Part shown: piece by piece, positions 7,602 through 16,271 of the stretch | Position numbering within the stretch: the stretch's first letter is position 1 | How the letters are laid out: each line of letters opens with the position of its first letter | Assembly: GCF_001424195.1 (NCBI RefSeq) | Contig: NZ_LMOO01000001.1 | Coordinates: forward strand, 1,842,812-1,906,811 | Direction of reading: 5' to 3' | Length of the DNA: 64,000 nucleotides | Source of the DNA: Cellulomonas sp. Leaf334 | Lineage (GTDB): Bacteria; Actinomycetota; Actinomycetes; Actinomycetales; Cellulomonadaceae | Notes under the pieces: model-generated | Database searches by the model: none | Seen by the model: the letters and a program-made list of their open reading frames with translations, nothing else | What the model was told of the DNA's origin: nothing | Translations under genes and position numbers: made by a program

Positions 7602-8621
7602 TCAGCGGAGCAGCTGCCGGATCTCCCGGGTGTCCCCGTCGACGGTCACGGTCGCCAGCGCGCCGTTGACCAGCGGAAGGTGTGGCGGGACGTGCCCGAT
7701 CTCCACGTCGAAGACGATCGGGAGGTGAAGTCGCCCGAGAGCGTCGAGGACGGCTTCCCGCTGCGTGAGCCTGGGGTGGTCGGGTGCGTTCGTCCGGCCG
7801 ACGAGCACCGCGCGGGCGTGGTCGAACCACCCCGCGAGGCGCAGGCCGTGGAGGTTGCGACAGATCGTGGCGGCGTCGTCCCCGGCTGCCTCGACGTAGA
7901 TGACGAGCCCGTCCTGGGCGTGCTCGCGACCGAACGCAGCGACATCGCCGTAGGGCGTCCCGGCGAGGTTGCACAGGGTCTCGACGCACCCGCCGACGAG
8001 TCGTCCGGTCACGTGGAGGGACTCGGCGCCGTGCAGGGTCCAGCGCCCCTCACCGACCGACTTCCAGGTCGTGGCGCGTGCGTCGTCCTCGAACCGCCAC
8101 CAGTCGGCGATCAGACCCGAGTCTCGCTGCACGTGCGGGCCGGTCCCGGCGACGACCTCGAGCCAGCTCACCAGCCCCGGCGGCACCTCGTAGGGGGTGT
8201 CGGCGAGGTTGTCCCCGTGCACGGTGGCCCAGCCCAACCGGGTCGTGATCGGGACCAGGACGGTGGACAGGTCGGAGAAGCCCACGAGCCACGTCGGCTC
8301 CGCGGCGGCGAGAGCGTCCCAGTCCAGGAGGTCCACCAGGTCGATCGCGGTCTCGCCGCCCCATGGTGGGACGACGCACCGGATCGTGGGGTCGCACAGC
8401 ATCGCGGTGAGCTCGGCCGCACGGTCGGCTGCCGGCCCGGCGGTCATGCCCGTGCCGTCCATCAGGTCGCCGACGACGACGTCGAACCCGGCGTCGCGCA
8501 GCCAGTCGACGCAGAAGGCGATCCGGGCGGCCGCCTGCCCGCCGACCCCGGACGACGGAGACGTGACACCGATCCGGTCGCCGTGCGTGAGCGGTTGCGG
8601 GAACCTGAGCATGCGCGCCAT
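7602..8621 (-). CDS. S66-family peptidase (LD-carboxypeptidase / MccF-like)
   Basis: The 339-residue protein matches peptidase family S66: IGVTSPSSGVGG near the N terminus, the nucleophile elbow GFSDLS (Ser ~116), a later acidic residue in GLVIYVEAAGDD, and a His in IGHVPPHLPL, giving the Ser-Glu-His triad of this family. No signal peptide is present. S66 proteins split into muropeptide LD-carboxypeptidases and MccF-type enzymes that inactivate microcin C-like aminoacyl nucleotides. The WGGETAIDLVDLLDW stretch fits the MccF branch better, but this is not decisive. It is divergent from a second serine peptidase (S51). Confidence 0.88.
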   Translation of the reverse strand: MARMLRFPQPLTHGDRIGVTSPSSGVGGQAAARIAFCVDWLRDAGFDVVVGDLMDGTGMTAGPAADRAAELTAMLCDPTIRCVVPPWGGETAIDLVDLLDWDALAAAEPTWLVGFSDLSTVLVPITTRLGWATVHGDNLADTPYEVPPGLVSWLEVVAGTGPHVQRDSGLIADWWRFEDDARATTWKSVGEGRWTLHGAESLHVTGRLVGGCVETLCNLAGTPYGDVAAFGREHAQDGLVIYVEAAGDDAATICRNLHGLRLAGWFDHARAVLVGRTNAPDHPRLTQREAVLDALGRLHLPIVFDVEIGHVPPHLPLVNGALATVTVDGDTREIRQLLR

Positions 8622-8694
8622 CGTGCCAGTCGGTCATGCAGTTGGTTCCGGATCCCAGCGATCACCAGCGCGACGCAGGTCCGCGACACACCGC

Positions 8695-8711
8695 CTGCAG
8701 GGAAACTGCAG
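8695..8711. promoter_or_regulatory. Short hairpin in the 5' region of the S51 peptidase gene
   Basis: CTGCAG-ggaaa-CTGCAG forms a 6-bp stem with a 5-base loop, ending 24 nt before the GTG start at 8735. It lies in the divergent region between the S66 and S51 peptidase genes. It is short enough to be fortuitous. Confidence 0.25.
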
Positions 8712-8734
8712 ACGCACGCGACCTCGGAGGCACC

Positions 8735-9397
8735 GTGAAGCTCTTGCTGACGTCAGGAGGCGTCACGAACGCCAGCATCCACGCGGCGCTCGTGCAGCTC
8801 CTCGGGAAGCCGATCGCCGAGTGCGACGCGCTCGTCGTGCCGACCGCGCAGTGGGGCCATCCCCTGTGCGGACCGACGTCGGTGCGCGGCCTCGTCGCCG
8901 CGGAGCCGCGCTTCCGGCACTTCTCCGGCCTGGGCTGGGGGTCGCTCGGTGTCCTGGAGCTCACCGCCCTGCCCACCATCGGCGCGGAGCGGTGGGTGCC
9001 CTGGGTGCGGGACGCCGACGTGCTCCTGGTCGACGGTGGCGACGCGACGTACCTGTGTCACTGGATGCGGGAGTCCGGTCTGGCCGACCTGCTGCCGTCA
9101 CTGCCGGACACGGTCTGGGTCGGGGTGAGCGCCGGGAGCATGGTGATGACGCCGCGGATCGGTGCGTCCTTCGTCGAGTGGCCGTCCGCGCCGGACGACC
9201 GCGCCCTGGGCGTCGTCGACTTCTCGATCTTCCCGCACCTGGACGCCTTCCCGTCCAACACCCTGGCGCACGCGCGGCGGTGGGCCGCCGACATCGGCGG
9301 GCCGGCGTACGCCATCGACGAGCAGACGGCCGTCATGGTCGTCGACGGCACCGTCGAGGTGGTCTCCGAAGGGCAGTGGGCACGGTTCGAGGGGTAG
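8735..9397 (+). CDS. Peptidase S51 (peptidase E-like)
   Basis: The 220-residue protein has the S51 pattern: MKLLLTSGGVTNASI at the N terminus, LLVDGGDATYLCHWMRESG, the catalytic Ser in GVSAGSM (Ser132) and the His of FPHLD (~168). The start is GTG 8735 with GGAGG at 8726-8730. Family members cleave Asp-X dipeptides (PepE) or cyanophycin; the exact specificity here is not visible. It is divergent from the S66 gene 113 bp away. Confidence 0.88.
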   Translation: MKLLLTSGGVTNASIHAALVQLLGKPIAECDALVVPTAQWGHPLCGPTSVRGLVAAEPRFRHFSGLGWGSLGVLELTALPTIGAERWVPWVRDADVLLVDGGDATYLCHWMRESGLADLLPSLPDTVWVGVSAGSMVMTPRIGASFVEWPSAPDDRALGVVDFSIFPHLDAFPSNTLAHARRWAADIGGPAYAIDEQTAVMVVDGTVEVVSEGQWARFEG

Positions 9398-9425
9398 AGG
9401 CCCGGTCGCCGGTCGCGCCCCGGGG

Positions 9426-10016
9426 TCAGGAGACCGGGGTGCCGCTCGGGCCGATCGGGAGCGGCAGGCCGTCGCGGATCATCTGGCCGGCGGTGGCCTT
9501 GGCCTCGACGACGTCCACAGCCCAGAGCGCCGCGAGCGCGGTGCTGTCGTCCTTCGTGTAGCCCGCGTCCCAGAACGCCGCCAGCTGCAGCCTCGCGACG
9601 GTGTCGGGATCCGTCAGGTCGAGCGACGAGCCCGGCGCGATCGGCAGCTGCTGCCCGTCGAGCAGCAGCTGTCCCGCCCGCCCCTTCGCCTCGAGGAGCT
9701 CGACGTGCCACAGCTCGGAGAGCGCGTCCGCGTCCTCCATGGAGTAGCCCGCACCCCAGAACGCGTCGGACCTCTCCCGCGTGTACTCGTCCGCTCCGGT
9801 GAGGGCGTCCGCCGCCGTCGGTTCGTCCGACGCCGGGGTCGCGTCGACCGCGGGCGCCTGGGGTGCGGCGTCACCTGCGGTGACCTCGGTGGCCGGTCGG
9901 TCGACGGTCGCGAGCGCGTAGGCGGTCCCGACCGCACCGACGGTCAGGGCCACCGCGACGACGCCGACGGCAGCCGTGCGGCGGGGGGAGCCGGTGGTGC
10001 TCGTGTGCGGGTTCAT
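9426..10016 (-). CDS. Membrane-anchored or exported protein with two internal repeats
   Basis: I start at ATG 10016 (GGAGG 4 nt upstream), giving 196 residues. Residues ~14-36 are a hydrophobic anchor or signal segment (AAVGVVAVALTVGAVGTAYA). Residues ~90-140 and ~145-192 are two copies of the same unit: FWGAGYSMEDADALSELW…GQLLLDGQQLPI and FWDAGYTKDDSTALAALW…GQMIRDGLPLPI. The repeat looks like a small helical module facing the outside. I do not recognise a named family. It is convergent with the S51 peptidase gene. Confidence 0.72.
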   Translation of the reverse strand: MNPHTSTTGSPRRTAAVGVVAVALTVGAVGTAYALATVDRPATEVTAGDAAPQAPAVDATPASDEPTAADALTGADEYTRERSDAFWGAGYSMEDADALSELWHVELLEAKGRAGQLLLDGQQLPIAPGSSLDLTDPDTVARLQLAAFWDAGYTKDDSTALAALWAVDVVEAKATAGQMIRDGLPLPIGPSGTPVS

Positions 10017-10194
10017 CGGTCCTCCGGGGTGTCGAAGCGTCCCGCGCGTGTCCCGGAACCGGATGTGGAGGACCGCGTGACGGTCCGCCGACGTCAGGTA
10101 CGGCCGCCGAGCGCTCGCCACCCTAGACCGCGGAGGACCTCGACACGCGGGAAAGCGATCGGCGCGATCGGTGGGCTCCCGTGATCGGCATCAC

Positions 10195-10246
10195 TTTGAA
10201 CACGTTCAAAAAAAGGGCTAGCGTGACTGGTGTTGAACACGTTCAA
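10195..10246 (+). promoter_or_regulatory. Promoter with two identical TetR-type operators
   Basis: Two copies of the palindrome TTGAACACGTTCAA lie at 10196-10209 (extended by one base pair to 10195-10210) and 10233-10246, 37 bp apart. The first supplies a -35 TTGAAC (10196-10201). After 17 bp follows a -10 TAGCGT (10219-10224). The second operator then covers the expected start of transcription near 10231. The layout predicts tight repression of the gene at 10293. No TetR gene is adjacent. Confidence 0.75.
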
Positions 10247-10292
10247 CTGGCCGACGACCAGTCGGCTGACGTCCCCGCGCAGGAGCGATCCG

Positions 10293-10721
10293 ATGAACCC
10301 CACCGTCATCACCTACCTCGTCTACATCGCGGTCAGCGTCGCGCTGACGATCTGGGTCGCGAGGACCCTGGCGCGGAACGGGGAGGTCTTCCTGATCGAC
10401 GTCTTCCACGGCGAGCAGAAGGTCGCCGCGGCGACCAACCGGCTCCTGGTCGTCGGGTTCTACCTCGTGAACCTCGGGTTCGTGTCGCTCATGCTCCGGG
10501 TGAGCCAGCCGGTCACCTCGGCCCAGCAAGCCATCGAGGCCCTCGCCTCCAAGCTCGGGGCCGTGGCGCTCCTGCTCGGCGTGTTCCACCTCGGCAACGT
10601 CCTCGTCCTGAGCCGGGTCCGCCGACACCGCCACGTGCCCGCCGACCCGCAGACCGCCGGGCACGGCGACCGGCCGTCGGCGACCCCCGCCTACGGGAAC
10701 CCGTTCGTGCCGCGCGCCTGA
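10293..10721 (+). CDS. Small integral membrane protein under TetR-type control
   Basis: The start is ATG 10293 with AGGAG at 10281-10285. The 142-residue protein has three likely membrane helices (~5-25, ~48-68, ~87-105), a short polar loop with DVFHGEQKVAAATNR, and a Pro/His-rich cytoplasmic-looking tail. I recognise no catalytic motif and no named family. The double operator upstream suggests that it is induced by a ligand of a TetR-like repressor encoded elsewhere. Confidence 0.75.
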   Translation: MNPTVITYLVYIAVSVALTIWVARTLARNGEVFLIDVFHGEQKVAAATNRLLVVGFYLVNLGFVSLMLRVSQPVTSAQQAIEALASKLGAVALLLGVFHLGNVLVLSRVRRHRHVPADPQTAGHGDRPSATPAYGNPFVPRA

Positions 10722-10742
10722 GGTCGTGCACGTGGGCGGGCC

Positions 10743-11396
10743 TCACGTCGAGCCGAGGACGATCCCCTTCAGCTCCGCGAGCGACCGGATCCGGTGGGTC
10801 GCCTGCGAGAAGTCCTGGGACCTCGTGAACTCGTTCTCGACGACGGCGCAGTCGATGCCGGCCGCGACCGCGGAGCGCAGCCCTCTCGACGAGTCCTCGA
10901 CGACCAGCGCCTCGTCCTGGTCGGCCCCGAACCTCCGCAGGGCGGTGAGGTACGGGTCGGGGTCCGGCTTCGCCCGGGTGTAGTTGCCGCGGACGAGGAC
11001 GAAGTCCATGTGCTGCACGATGCGCCTGCCTCGATGGATCAGGTCGAAGTCCGCACGCTTGGACGTGGTCACGATCGCCATGCGCACGTACGGGGACAGG
11101 TCCGCGAGGGCCGCGACCACGCCGTCGATCTCGATCGGCCCGGTGCGCAGGTGCTCCTGGTAGTAGGCGTTCCGGATGACGCGCAGCCGGTCGATGGTGT
11201 CGTCGTCGATCCCCGCGGCTCTCGCCTGGGCCCACGCCCCGACGCCGTGAGCCATGTCCAGCAGGTACTGCTCCTTGTCCAGCGTCACGCCGACCTCGGC
11301 CAGCGCCCGTTCGCCGGCCGCGTAGTAGAGGGGCTCGGTGTCGACGAGGACGCCGTCGTTGTCGAACAGGATGAACTTCTTCACGTCGGCGATCAT
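10743..11396 (-). CDS. HAD-superfamily hydrolase (phosphatase/phosphomutase type)
   Basis: The 217-residue protein has HAD motif I FILFDNDGVLVDTEP (catalytic DxD), motif II in MAIVTTSKR, motif III Lys in RAKPDPDPYLTALRR and motif IV VVEDSSRGLRSAVAAGI. The helical cap follows motif I, as in the beta-phosphoglucomutase-like subgroup. The start ATG 11396 fits the motif I position; an in-frame GTG at 11420 is possible. The substrate is a small phosphate ester, not identifiable here. Confidence 0.9.
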   Translation of the reverse strand: MIADVKKFILFDNDGVLVDTEPLYYAAGERALAEVGVTLDKEQYLLDMAHGVGAWAQARAAGIDDDTIDRLRVIRNAYYQEHLRTGPIEIDGVVAALADLSPYVRMAIVTTSKRADFDLIHRGRRIVQHMDFVLVRGNYTRAKPDPDPYLTALRRFGADQDEALVVEDSSRGLRSAVAAGIDCAVVENEFTRSQDFSQATHRIRSLAELKGIVLGST

Positions 11397-11495
11397 CGCA
11401 AAGGTCGATCCCGACGCCACCGACTGTTGTCGCGCTCGGGTGGCGCGGACCGCCTAGCCTGCGGGGGACGGTCGCCCGACGGAGGGAGCTTGCAG

Positions 11496-12404
11496 GTGTC
11501 GGACAGCACGCTCCAGGCCCTGGGCGGTGGCGCCACGCCGCCCGCGCAGTTCGGCCACGACGCCCTCGTCGCCTGCGACAACCTGGTCCGCATCTTCCAG
11601 TCCGGCACCGTCGAGGTGCAGGCGCTCCAAGGTCTGGACCTGCTGGTCGACCAGGGCGAGATGGTCGCGGTCGTCGGAGCCAGCGGCTCGGGCAAGTCGA
11701 CGCTCCTCGCGGTGCTCTCCGGGATGGACGCCCCGACGGCCGGCCGGGTACGGGTCGGTCGCTGGGACCTCATGGCGATGCACGCGAAGGAGCGGGTCGC
11801 GTACCGCCGCCAGATGGTCGGGTTCGTGTGGCAGCAGACCTCACGCAACCTGCTGCCGTACCTGACGTCCCGGCAGAACGTCGCGCTGCCCATGACCGGG
11901 CCACGCCGGCTCCGGGCGGCGCGCGCGGGCGAGCTGCTGGACCTCGTGGGCGTCGGGCACGTCGCCGACCGGCAGCCGCAGGAGATGTCGGGCGGTGAGC
12001 AGCAGCGCGTCGCGATCGCCACCGCCCTGGCCAACGAGCCGCAGCTGCTGCTGGCTGACGAGCCGACGGGCGAGCTCGACACCGCCACGGCTCAGGAGGT
12101 GTTCGACGCGCTGCGCAGGGCGAACCGGGAGTCCGGCACCACCGTCGTCGTGGTCACGCACGACCCGGCTGTCAGCGGGCTGGTGGAGCGGACGGTCGCG
12201 ATCCGGGACGGGCGCACCAGCAGCGAGGTGCTGCGTCGGGACACCGGCGGTGACGTCACCCACGAGGAGTACGCGGTGATGGACCGGGCGGGGCGGCTGC
12301 AGGTGCCGCGGGAGTACCGCGAGGCGCTCGCGATGACCCGGCGCGTGCGCCTCGCGCTCGAGGCCGACCACCTGGGCGTCTGGCCCGACGGCAGCCCGCG
12401 GTGA
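11496..12404 (+). CDS. ABC transporter ATP-binding protein (first of two)
   Basis: The 302-residue protein has Walker A (GASGSGKST), Q-loop, signature MSGGEQQRVAIA, Walker B (LLLADEPTGELD) and the H-loop (VVTHD), in the MacB/LolD arrangement. About 35 residues precede the core domain, and ~60 residues follow it (VTHEEYAVMDRAGRLQVPREYREAL), which is longer than usual. GTG 11496 is preceded by GGAGGG (11481-11486). It overlaps the second ATPase gene by 4 bp and heads a four-gene operon. Confidence 0.9.
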   Translation: MSDSTLQALGGGATPPAQFGHDALVACDNLVRIFQSGTVEVQALQGLDLLVDQGEMVAVVGASGSGKSTLLAVLSGMDAPTAGRVRVGRWDLMAMHAKERVAYRRQMVGFVWQQTSRNLLPYLTSRQNVALPMTGPRRLRAARAGELLDLVGVGHVADRQPQEMSGGEQQRVAIATALANEPQLLLADEPTGELDTATAQEVFDALRRANRESGTTVVVVTHDPAVSGLVERTVAIRDGRTSSEVLRRDTGGDVTHEEYAVMDRAGRLQVPREYREALAMTRRVRLALEADHLGVWPDGSPR

Positions 12405-13102
12405 GCGCCGGCCCCGGCGCTGCGGTGCACGTCCGGGACGTGCACCGCACCTTCGGCAGCGGTCCGTCCGCGGTGCACGCCCTGCGCGGTGTCGACCTCG
12501 ACGTGGCACCGGGCGAGCTCGTGGCGCTCGTCGGGCGTTCCGGGTCGGGCAAGACGACGCTGCTCAACGTCGTCGGCGGGCTCGACCGGCCGGACGAGGG
12601 CAGCGTGCTGGTCGACGGCGTCGACGTGGCCGCGCTCAGCGACGACGAGCAGGCCCTCCTGCGCCGCGACAAGGTCGCGTTCGTGTTCCAGACGTTCGGT
12701 CTGATGCCCGTGCTGACGGCGGCGGAGAACATCGGTGTCCCGATGCGGCTGCGCGAGGCACCCGTGGCCGAGCGCGAGCACCGCGTCGAGATGCTCCTCG
12801 AGCTCGTCGGGCTGACCCCGCACGCGCTGCAACGGCCCGACGAGCTGTCCGGTGGCCAGCAGCAGCGGGTCGCGATCGCGCGGGCACTGGCCGGGTCCCC
12901 CCGGCTGCTGGTCGCCGACGAGCCCACCGGGCAGCTCGACAGCGAGACCGGGCTGGCCGTGATGGCGCTGATCCGTGGGGTCGTCGAGGCCGAGGGGATG
13001 ACGGCGCTGGTCGCGACGCACGACCCGGTGATGATCGCGCTCGCGGACCGCGCGGTGCGTGTGGTGGACGGTCGGCTGGTCGGGGCTGCCGAGCGTGGCT
13101 GA
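12401..13102 (+). CDS. ABC transporter ATP-binding protein (second)
   Basis: This 233-residue ATPase shows Walker A (GRSGSGKTT), FVFQTFGLMPVLTAAENI (Q-loop), ELSGGQQQRVAIARAL, Walker B (LLVADEPTGQLD) and H-loop ATHDPV. It is a standard MacB/FtsE-like partner of FtsX-type permeases. Start and stop overlap both neighbours, so translation is coupled. Having two distinct ATPases with two large permeases suggests a heterodimeric ATPase, or one ATPase per permease. Confidence 0.9.
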   Translation: MSAGPGAAVHVRDVHRTFGSGPSAVHALRGVDLDVAPGELVALVGRSGSGKTTLLNVVGGLDRPDEGSVLVDGVDVAALSDDEQALLRRDKVAFVFQTFGLMPVLTAAENIGVPMRLREAPVAEREHRVEMLLELVGLTPHALQRPDELSGGQQQRVAIARALAGSPRLLVADEPTGQLDSETGLAVMALIRGVVEAEGMTALVATHDPVMIALADRAVRVVDGRLVGAAERG

Positions 13103-16100
13103 GCTCGTGTGGCGACGGGCCCGCGCCCAGGTCGCCGTGCTGGTGGCGGTGCTGACGGTCATGGTCGCGGGCGCGTCGCTGGTCGGGACGTGCGTGCTGC
13201 TCCTGACGGCCTCCCCGCAGCGGGCGCTGCAGCTCGCGATGGTCCGCGCCCCGGTCGCCGACGTCGAGGTCGGTGTCGCCCTCGGCTTCCCGGAGGAACC
13301 TGACGACCCGGACGTGAGCGAGCGCGTCGCGACGACCGCGCGGGACGCGTCCGGAGCGGCCGCCGAGGCGGTGGCGATGCTCACCGACCCCTTCGGGGAC
13401 CTCCCGACGACCACGACCGCGTGGAGCTCGACCGTCATGCGGTACCTGCCGGCCGACGGACGCCCGCTGCGCCTGGCGTACCTCGCCGAGCCGGACGACC
13501 GGGACGCCCGCGGGACCCTCGTCGGGGGACGCTGGCCCGACGCGGCGGGCGAGGCCGCGCTGCCCACGTCGGCGGCGCGGGCGCTCGGTCTCGACGTCGG
13601 GAGCACGACCACCCTCGCCGACGGCCCGGGCGACGGCGGGACCGCCCTGACGGTCGTCGGGACGTTCGTGCCGCGACCCGGGGCGCCGTGGGACGAGGAC
13701 CCGCTGCAGGGGACCGGTGTGAGCCCGAACTACCGCGGGTACATCACCGCCTACGGGCCGTTCGTCGTCGCACCCGGCGAGGTCGCCGCCAGCGGCGTCC
13801 CGTTGCGCCGGGTCGCCCTGCGGGTGCAGCCCGACCTGACGCGTGCGACCGCCGCCGACCTGACCCGAGCCGGGGCGGGGGTCGACGCCCTGGGCACGGA
13901 GCTGGCCAGCGCACTCGGTGACCGGACCCAGAACCTCGTGGTGGACCTGCCGTACGCGCGCACGGTGCACGCCGCACAGGACCAGCGCGGGGTCACCGGC
14001 TCGGGTGTGCTCGCCGTGGCGCTGCTGGGCGGCGCGCTCGCGGCGACCACCGTGGTGCTGGCGGCCCGGCTCGTCGCCGGCCGACGAGCGGCCGAGGCGG
14101 CGCTGCTCAGCGCCCGCGGGACGAGCCGGGGACGTCTGGTCGGCCAGGCCGCCGTCGAGGCGGGCGCCCTCGCGGTCGTGGCGATCATCCCGGCGACGGC
14201 GCTGGCCCTCGCGCTGTACCGGGTGCTGGCGGGTGCCGTCGGTCTCGCTCCCGAGGGCGTCCCCGAGGGTGGGCTGCTCCCGCTCGTCGCGAGCGTCGCC
14301 GTCGTCACGGTCACGCTCGGCGGCCTTCTCGTGCTGCCGTGGCTGCGCACCGGGACGACTCGGGGCACCCGCGAGGACCGGGTCGGCGTGGTGGCCCGCT
14401 CCGGGGCGGACCTGCTGCTCGTCGCGCTGGCGGGGCTCGCCTACCTGCAGCTGCGCGCGCACCGCGTGGCGGGTGGCGCCACGGTGGACCCGGTGCTCGT
14501 CGTCGCCCCGGTCCTCTGCCTGGTGGCGGGCGCGGCGCTCGTCCTGCGCCCGCTCCCGCTGCTCGCCCGGGGCGCCGAGGCGCGCGCCGCGTCGGCCCGC
14601 TCGCTGACCCTGCCGCTCGCGGCCTGGGGGGTGGCGCGTCGACCGCACGGTGCCGCGGCGGCGTTCCTGGTGGTGCTGGCGACGGCGTGCGCGACGTTCG
14701 GCATCGGCTTCGCCGCGACCTGGGCGCAGTCCCAGCACGACCAGGCGGCCGCCGCGGTCGGCACCGACCTGTCGGCACCCGCGCAGCTCGACGCGCTCGG
14801 CGCGGGTGCCACGCTGCGGGCGGCCACGAACGGTCGGGTCAGCCCGGTCACGAGCCGGCCCGTCACGCTCGGCTCGCGAGCCCAGGGCGGCGACCAGGCC
14901 GTGCAGCTCGTCGCGGTCGACACGCGGGACGCCGACGGGCTGCTGCGCGGCCGGCTGCCGTCCGGTGGCTGGGCGGACGCCACGTCGGGCCTCGCACCGA
15001 CGGGCTCCATCGGAGGAGTCGAGCTGTCCGGCACGAGCGCCGCCGTGGTGGTGACAGGGCGGGTCGCGGACGACGTCCCGATGACCGCCACGCTCACCCT
15101 CGTCGTCCAGGACGGCGACGGTGCCCGCGCCGCGCTGCCCGCGGGAGCCGTACAGCTGGACGGCGTCCCGCACGACCTCACCGTGGCCGTGCCGCCCGAC
15201 GTCCGGGTGGTGGCTGTGGACACCCGGCTCGCGGCGGCGGGGGACGCCGACGACCCCGACCAGCAGGTCGAGGCCGCGTTCGACCTCGACCTGACGTTCC
15301 GGGGCGCGACCCTGTCGCCGGGTGGGGCGTGGTCACCGGCGCAGCCGCCGAGGAACGACTACGCCGTGGCCACGCTCGACCGCATCACGGCCGTGGACGC
15401 ACCCGAGGGCGTGCGGCTGACGATCGACGGCACCGCGTCCCTGCCGGGACTGTTCTGGTCCGAGGGCACCCTCACGGCGCTCGCGTTCGACCCCGTCGAC
15501 GACGTGCCCGTGGTGGTCTCGGCGCGCCTGGCGGACGAGCTCGGGCTCGCGGTCGGCGACGGCGTGGACCTCGCCCTCGGACCGACCCCGGTGAGCGCGA
15601 CGGTCGACGGCATCGTCGCCTACGTCCCCTCGCAGCCTCGGGCAGCGGCGCTGCTGGCCGACGTGGACACGCTGTCCCGTGCGGCGCTCAGCCGGGGGAA
15701 CGTCGACACCCTGACGGACGCGTGGTGGGTCGGCGGCACGGTGCCCGCCGGTGCGGCCGCGACGCTCGACGCCGAGGGGGTCGGTCCGGTGACCGACCGG
15801 ACGGCCGTGGCGCACGAGAGCGCGAACGGTCCCCTGCGTGCGGCGCAGCGGGCCGCGGCAGCCCTGCTGGTCGTCGCCGCCGTCGTGCTCACGCTGGTCG
15901 GGACCGCGCTGCACACCACGACCGCACTCGAGGCGCGCGAGGTCGACGTGGCCCGCCTGCGCGGCCTGGGTGCGTTGCGGCGCTCGGTGCTCAGGTCCGT
16001 GCTCGCCGAGCAGGCCGTGCTCATCGGGGTGCCGGTGCTCGCGGGTGGCCTGCTGGGCGCCCTCGCGTGCTGGACCGTCGCCCCTCTCCTGACGGTCTCC

Positions 16101-16271
16101 ACCGAGGGCCTGCGGCCCGTGCCGACCACGGTGGTGAGCTGGCCGTGGCAGGCACAGGTCGCGACGGTCCTCCTGCTGCTGCTCGGGTGCGCCGCGGTGG
16201 TCGTCCCCCTCGCCGCCCGCGCGGTGCGCCGCTCGACGATCGCCCGGCTGCGGATGGAGCCGGGCGCATGA
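13095..16271 (+). CDS. Large FtsX-type ABC permease (first)
   Basis: GTG 13095 (overlapping the preceding stop) gives 1058 residues. The layout is an N-terminal membrane helix (AQVAVLVAVLTVMVAGASLV), a long extracytoplasmic domain (~40-310), a block of helices (~315-480), a second large outer domain (~520-915) and a C-terminal helix set ending in RSTIARLRMEPGA. The VLAARLVAGRRAAEAALLSARG and LEAREVDVARLRGLGALRRSVL segments are FtsX-domain hallmarks. Such permeases move lipoproteins, lipids or drugs or transmit force to cell-wall hydrolases; the cargo is unknown. Confidence 0.87.
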   Translation: MAELVWRRARAQVAVLVAVLTVMVAGASLVGTCVLLLTASPQRALQLAMVRAPVADVEVGVALGFPEEPDDPDVSERVATTARDASGAAAEAVAMLTDPFGDLPTTTTAWSSTVMRYLPADGRPLRLAYLAEPDDRDARGTLVGGRWPDAAGEAALPTSAARALGLDVGSTTTLADGPGDGGTALTVVGTFVPRPGAPWDEDPLQGTGVSPNYRGYITAYGPFVVAPGEVAASGVPLRRVALRVQPDLTRATAADLTRAGAGVDALGTELASALGDRTQNLVVDLPYARTVHAAQDQRGVTGSGVLAVALLGGALAATTVVLAARLVAGRRAAEAALLSARGTSRGRLVGQAAVEAGALAVVAIIPATALALALYRVLAGAVGLAPEGVPEGGLLPLVASVAVVTVTLGGLLVLPWLRTGTTRGTREDRVGVVARSGADLLLVALAGLAYLQLRAHRVAGGATVDPVLVVAPVLCLVAGAALVLRPLPLLARGAEARAASARSLTLPLAAWGVARRPHGAAAAFLVVLATACATFGIGFAATWAQSQHDQAAAAVGTDLSAPAQLDALGAGATLRAATNGRVSPVTSRPVTLGSRAQGGDQAVQLVAVDTRDADGLLRGRLPSGGWADATSGLAPTGSIGGVELSGTSAAVVVTGRVADDVPMTATLTLVVQDGDGARAALPAGAVQLDGVPHDLTVAVPPDVRVVAVDTRLAAAGDADDPDQQVEAAFDLDLTFRGATLSPGGAWSPAQPPRNDYAVATLDRITAVDAPEGVRLTIDGTASLPGLFWSEGTLTALAFDPVDDVPVVVSARLADELGLAVGDGVDLALGPTPVSATVDGIVAYVPSQPRAAALLADVDTLSRAALSRGNVDTLTDAWWVGGTVPAGAAATLDAEGVGPVTDRTAVAHESANGPLRAAQRAAAALLVVAAVVLTLVGTALHTTTALEAREVDVARLRGLGALRRSVLRSVLAEQAVLIGVPVLAGGLLGALACWTVAPLLTVSTEGLRPVPTTVVSWPWQAQVATVLLLLLGCAAVVVPLAARAVRRSTIARLRMEPGA

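Noticed and set aside
12636-15173. 845-codon open frame on the minus strand
   Set aside because: It is antisense to the second ABC ATPase and first permease, is dominated by Arg/Gly/Ala/Asp composition without domains, and arises from GC-rich third positions.
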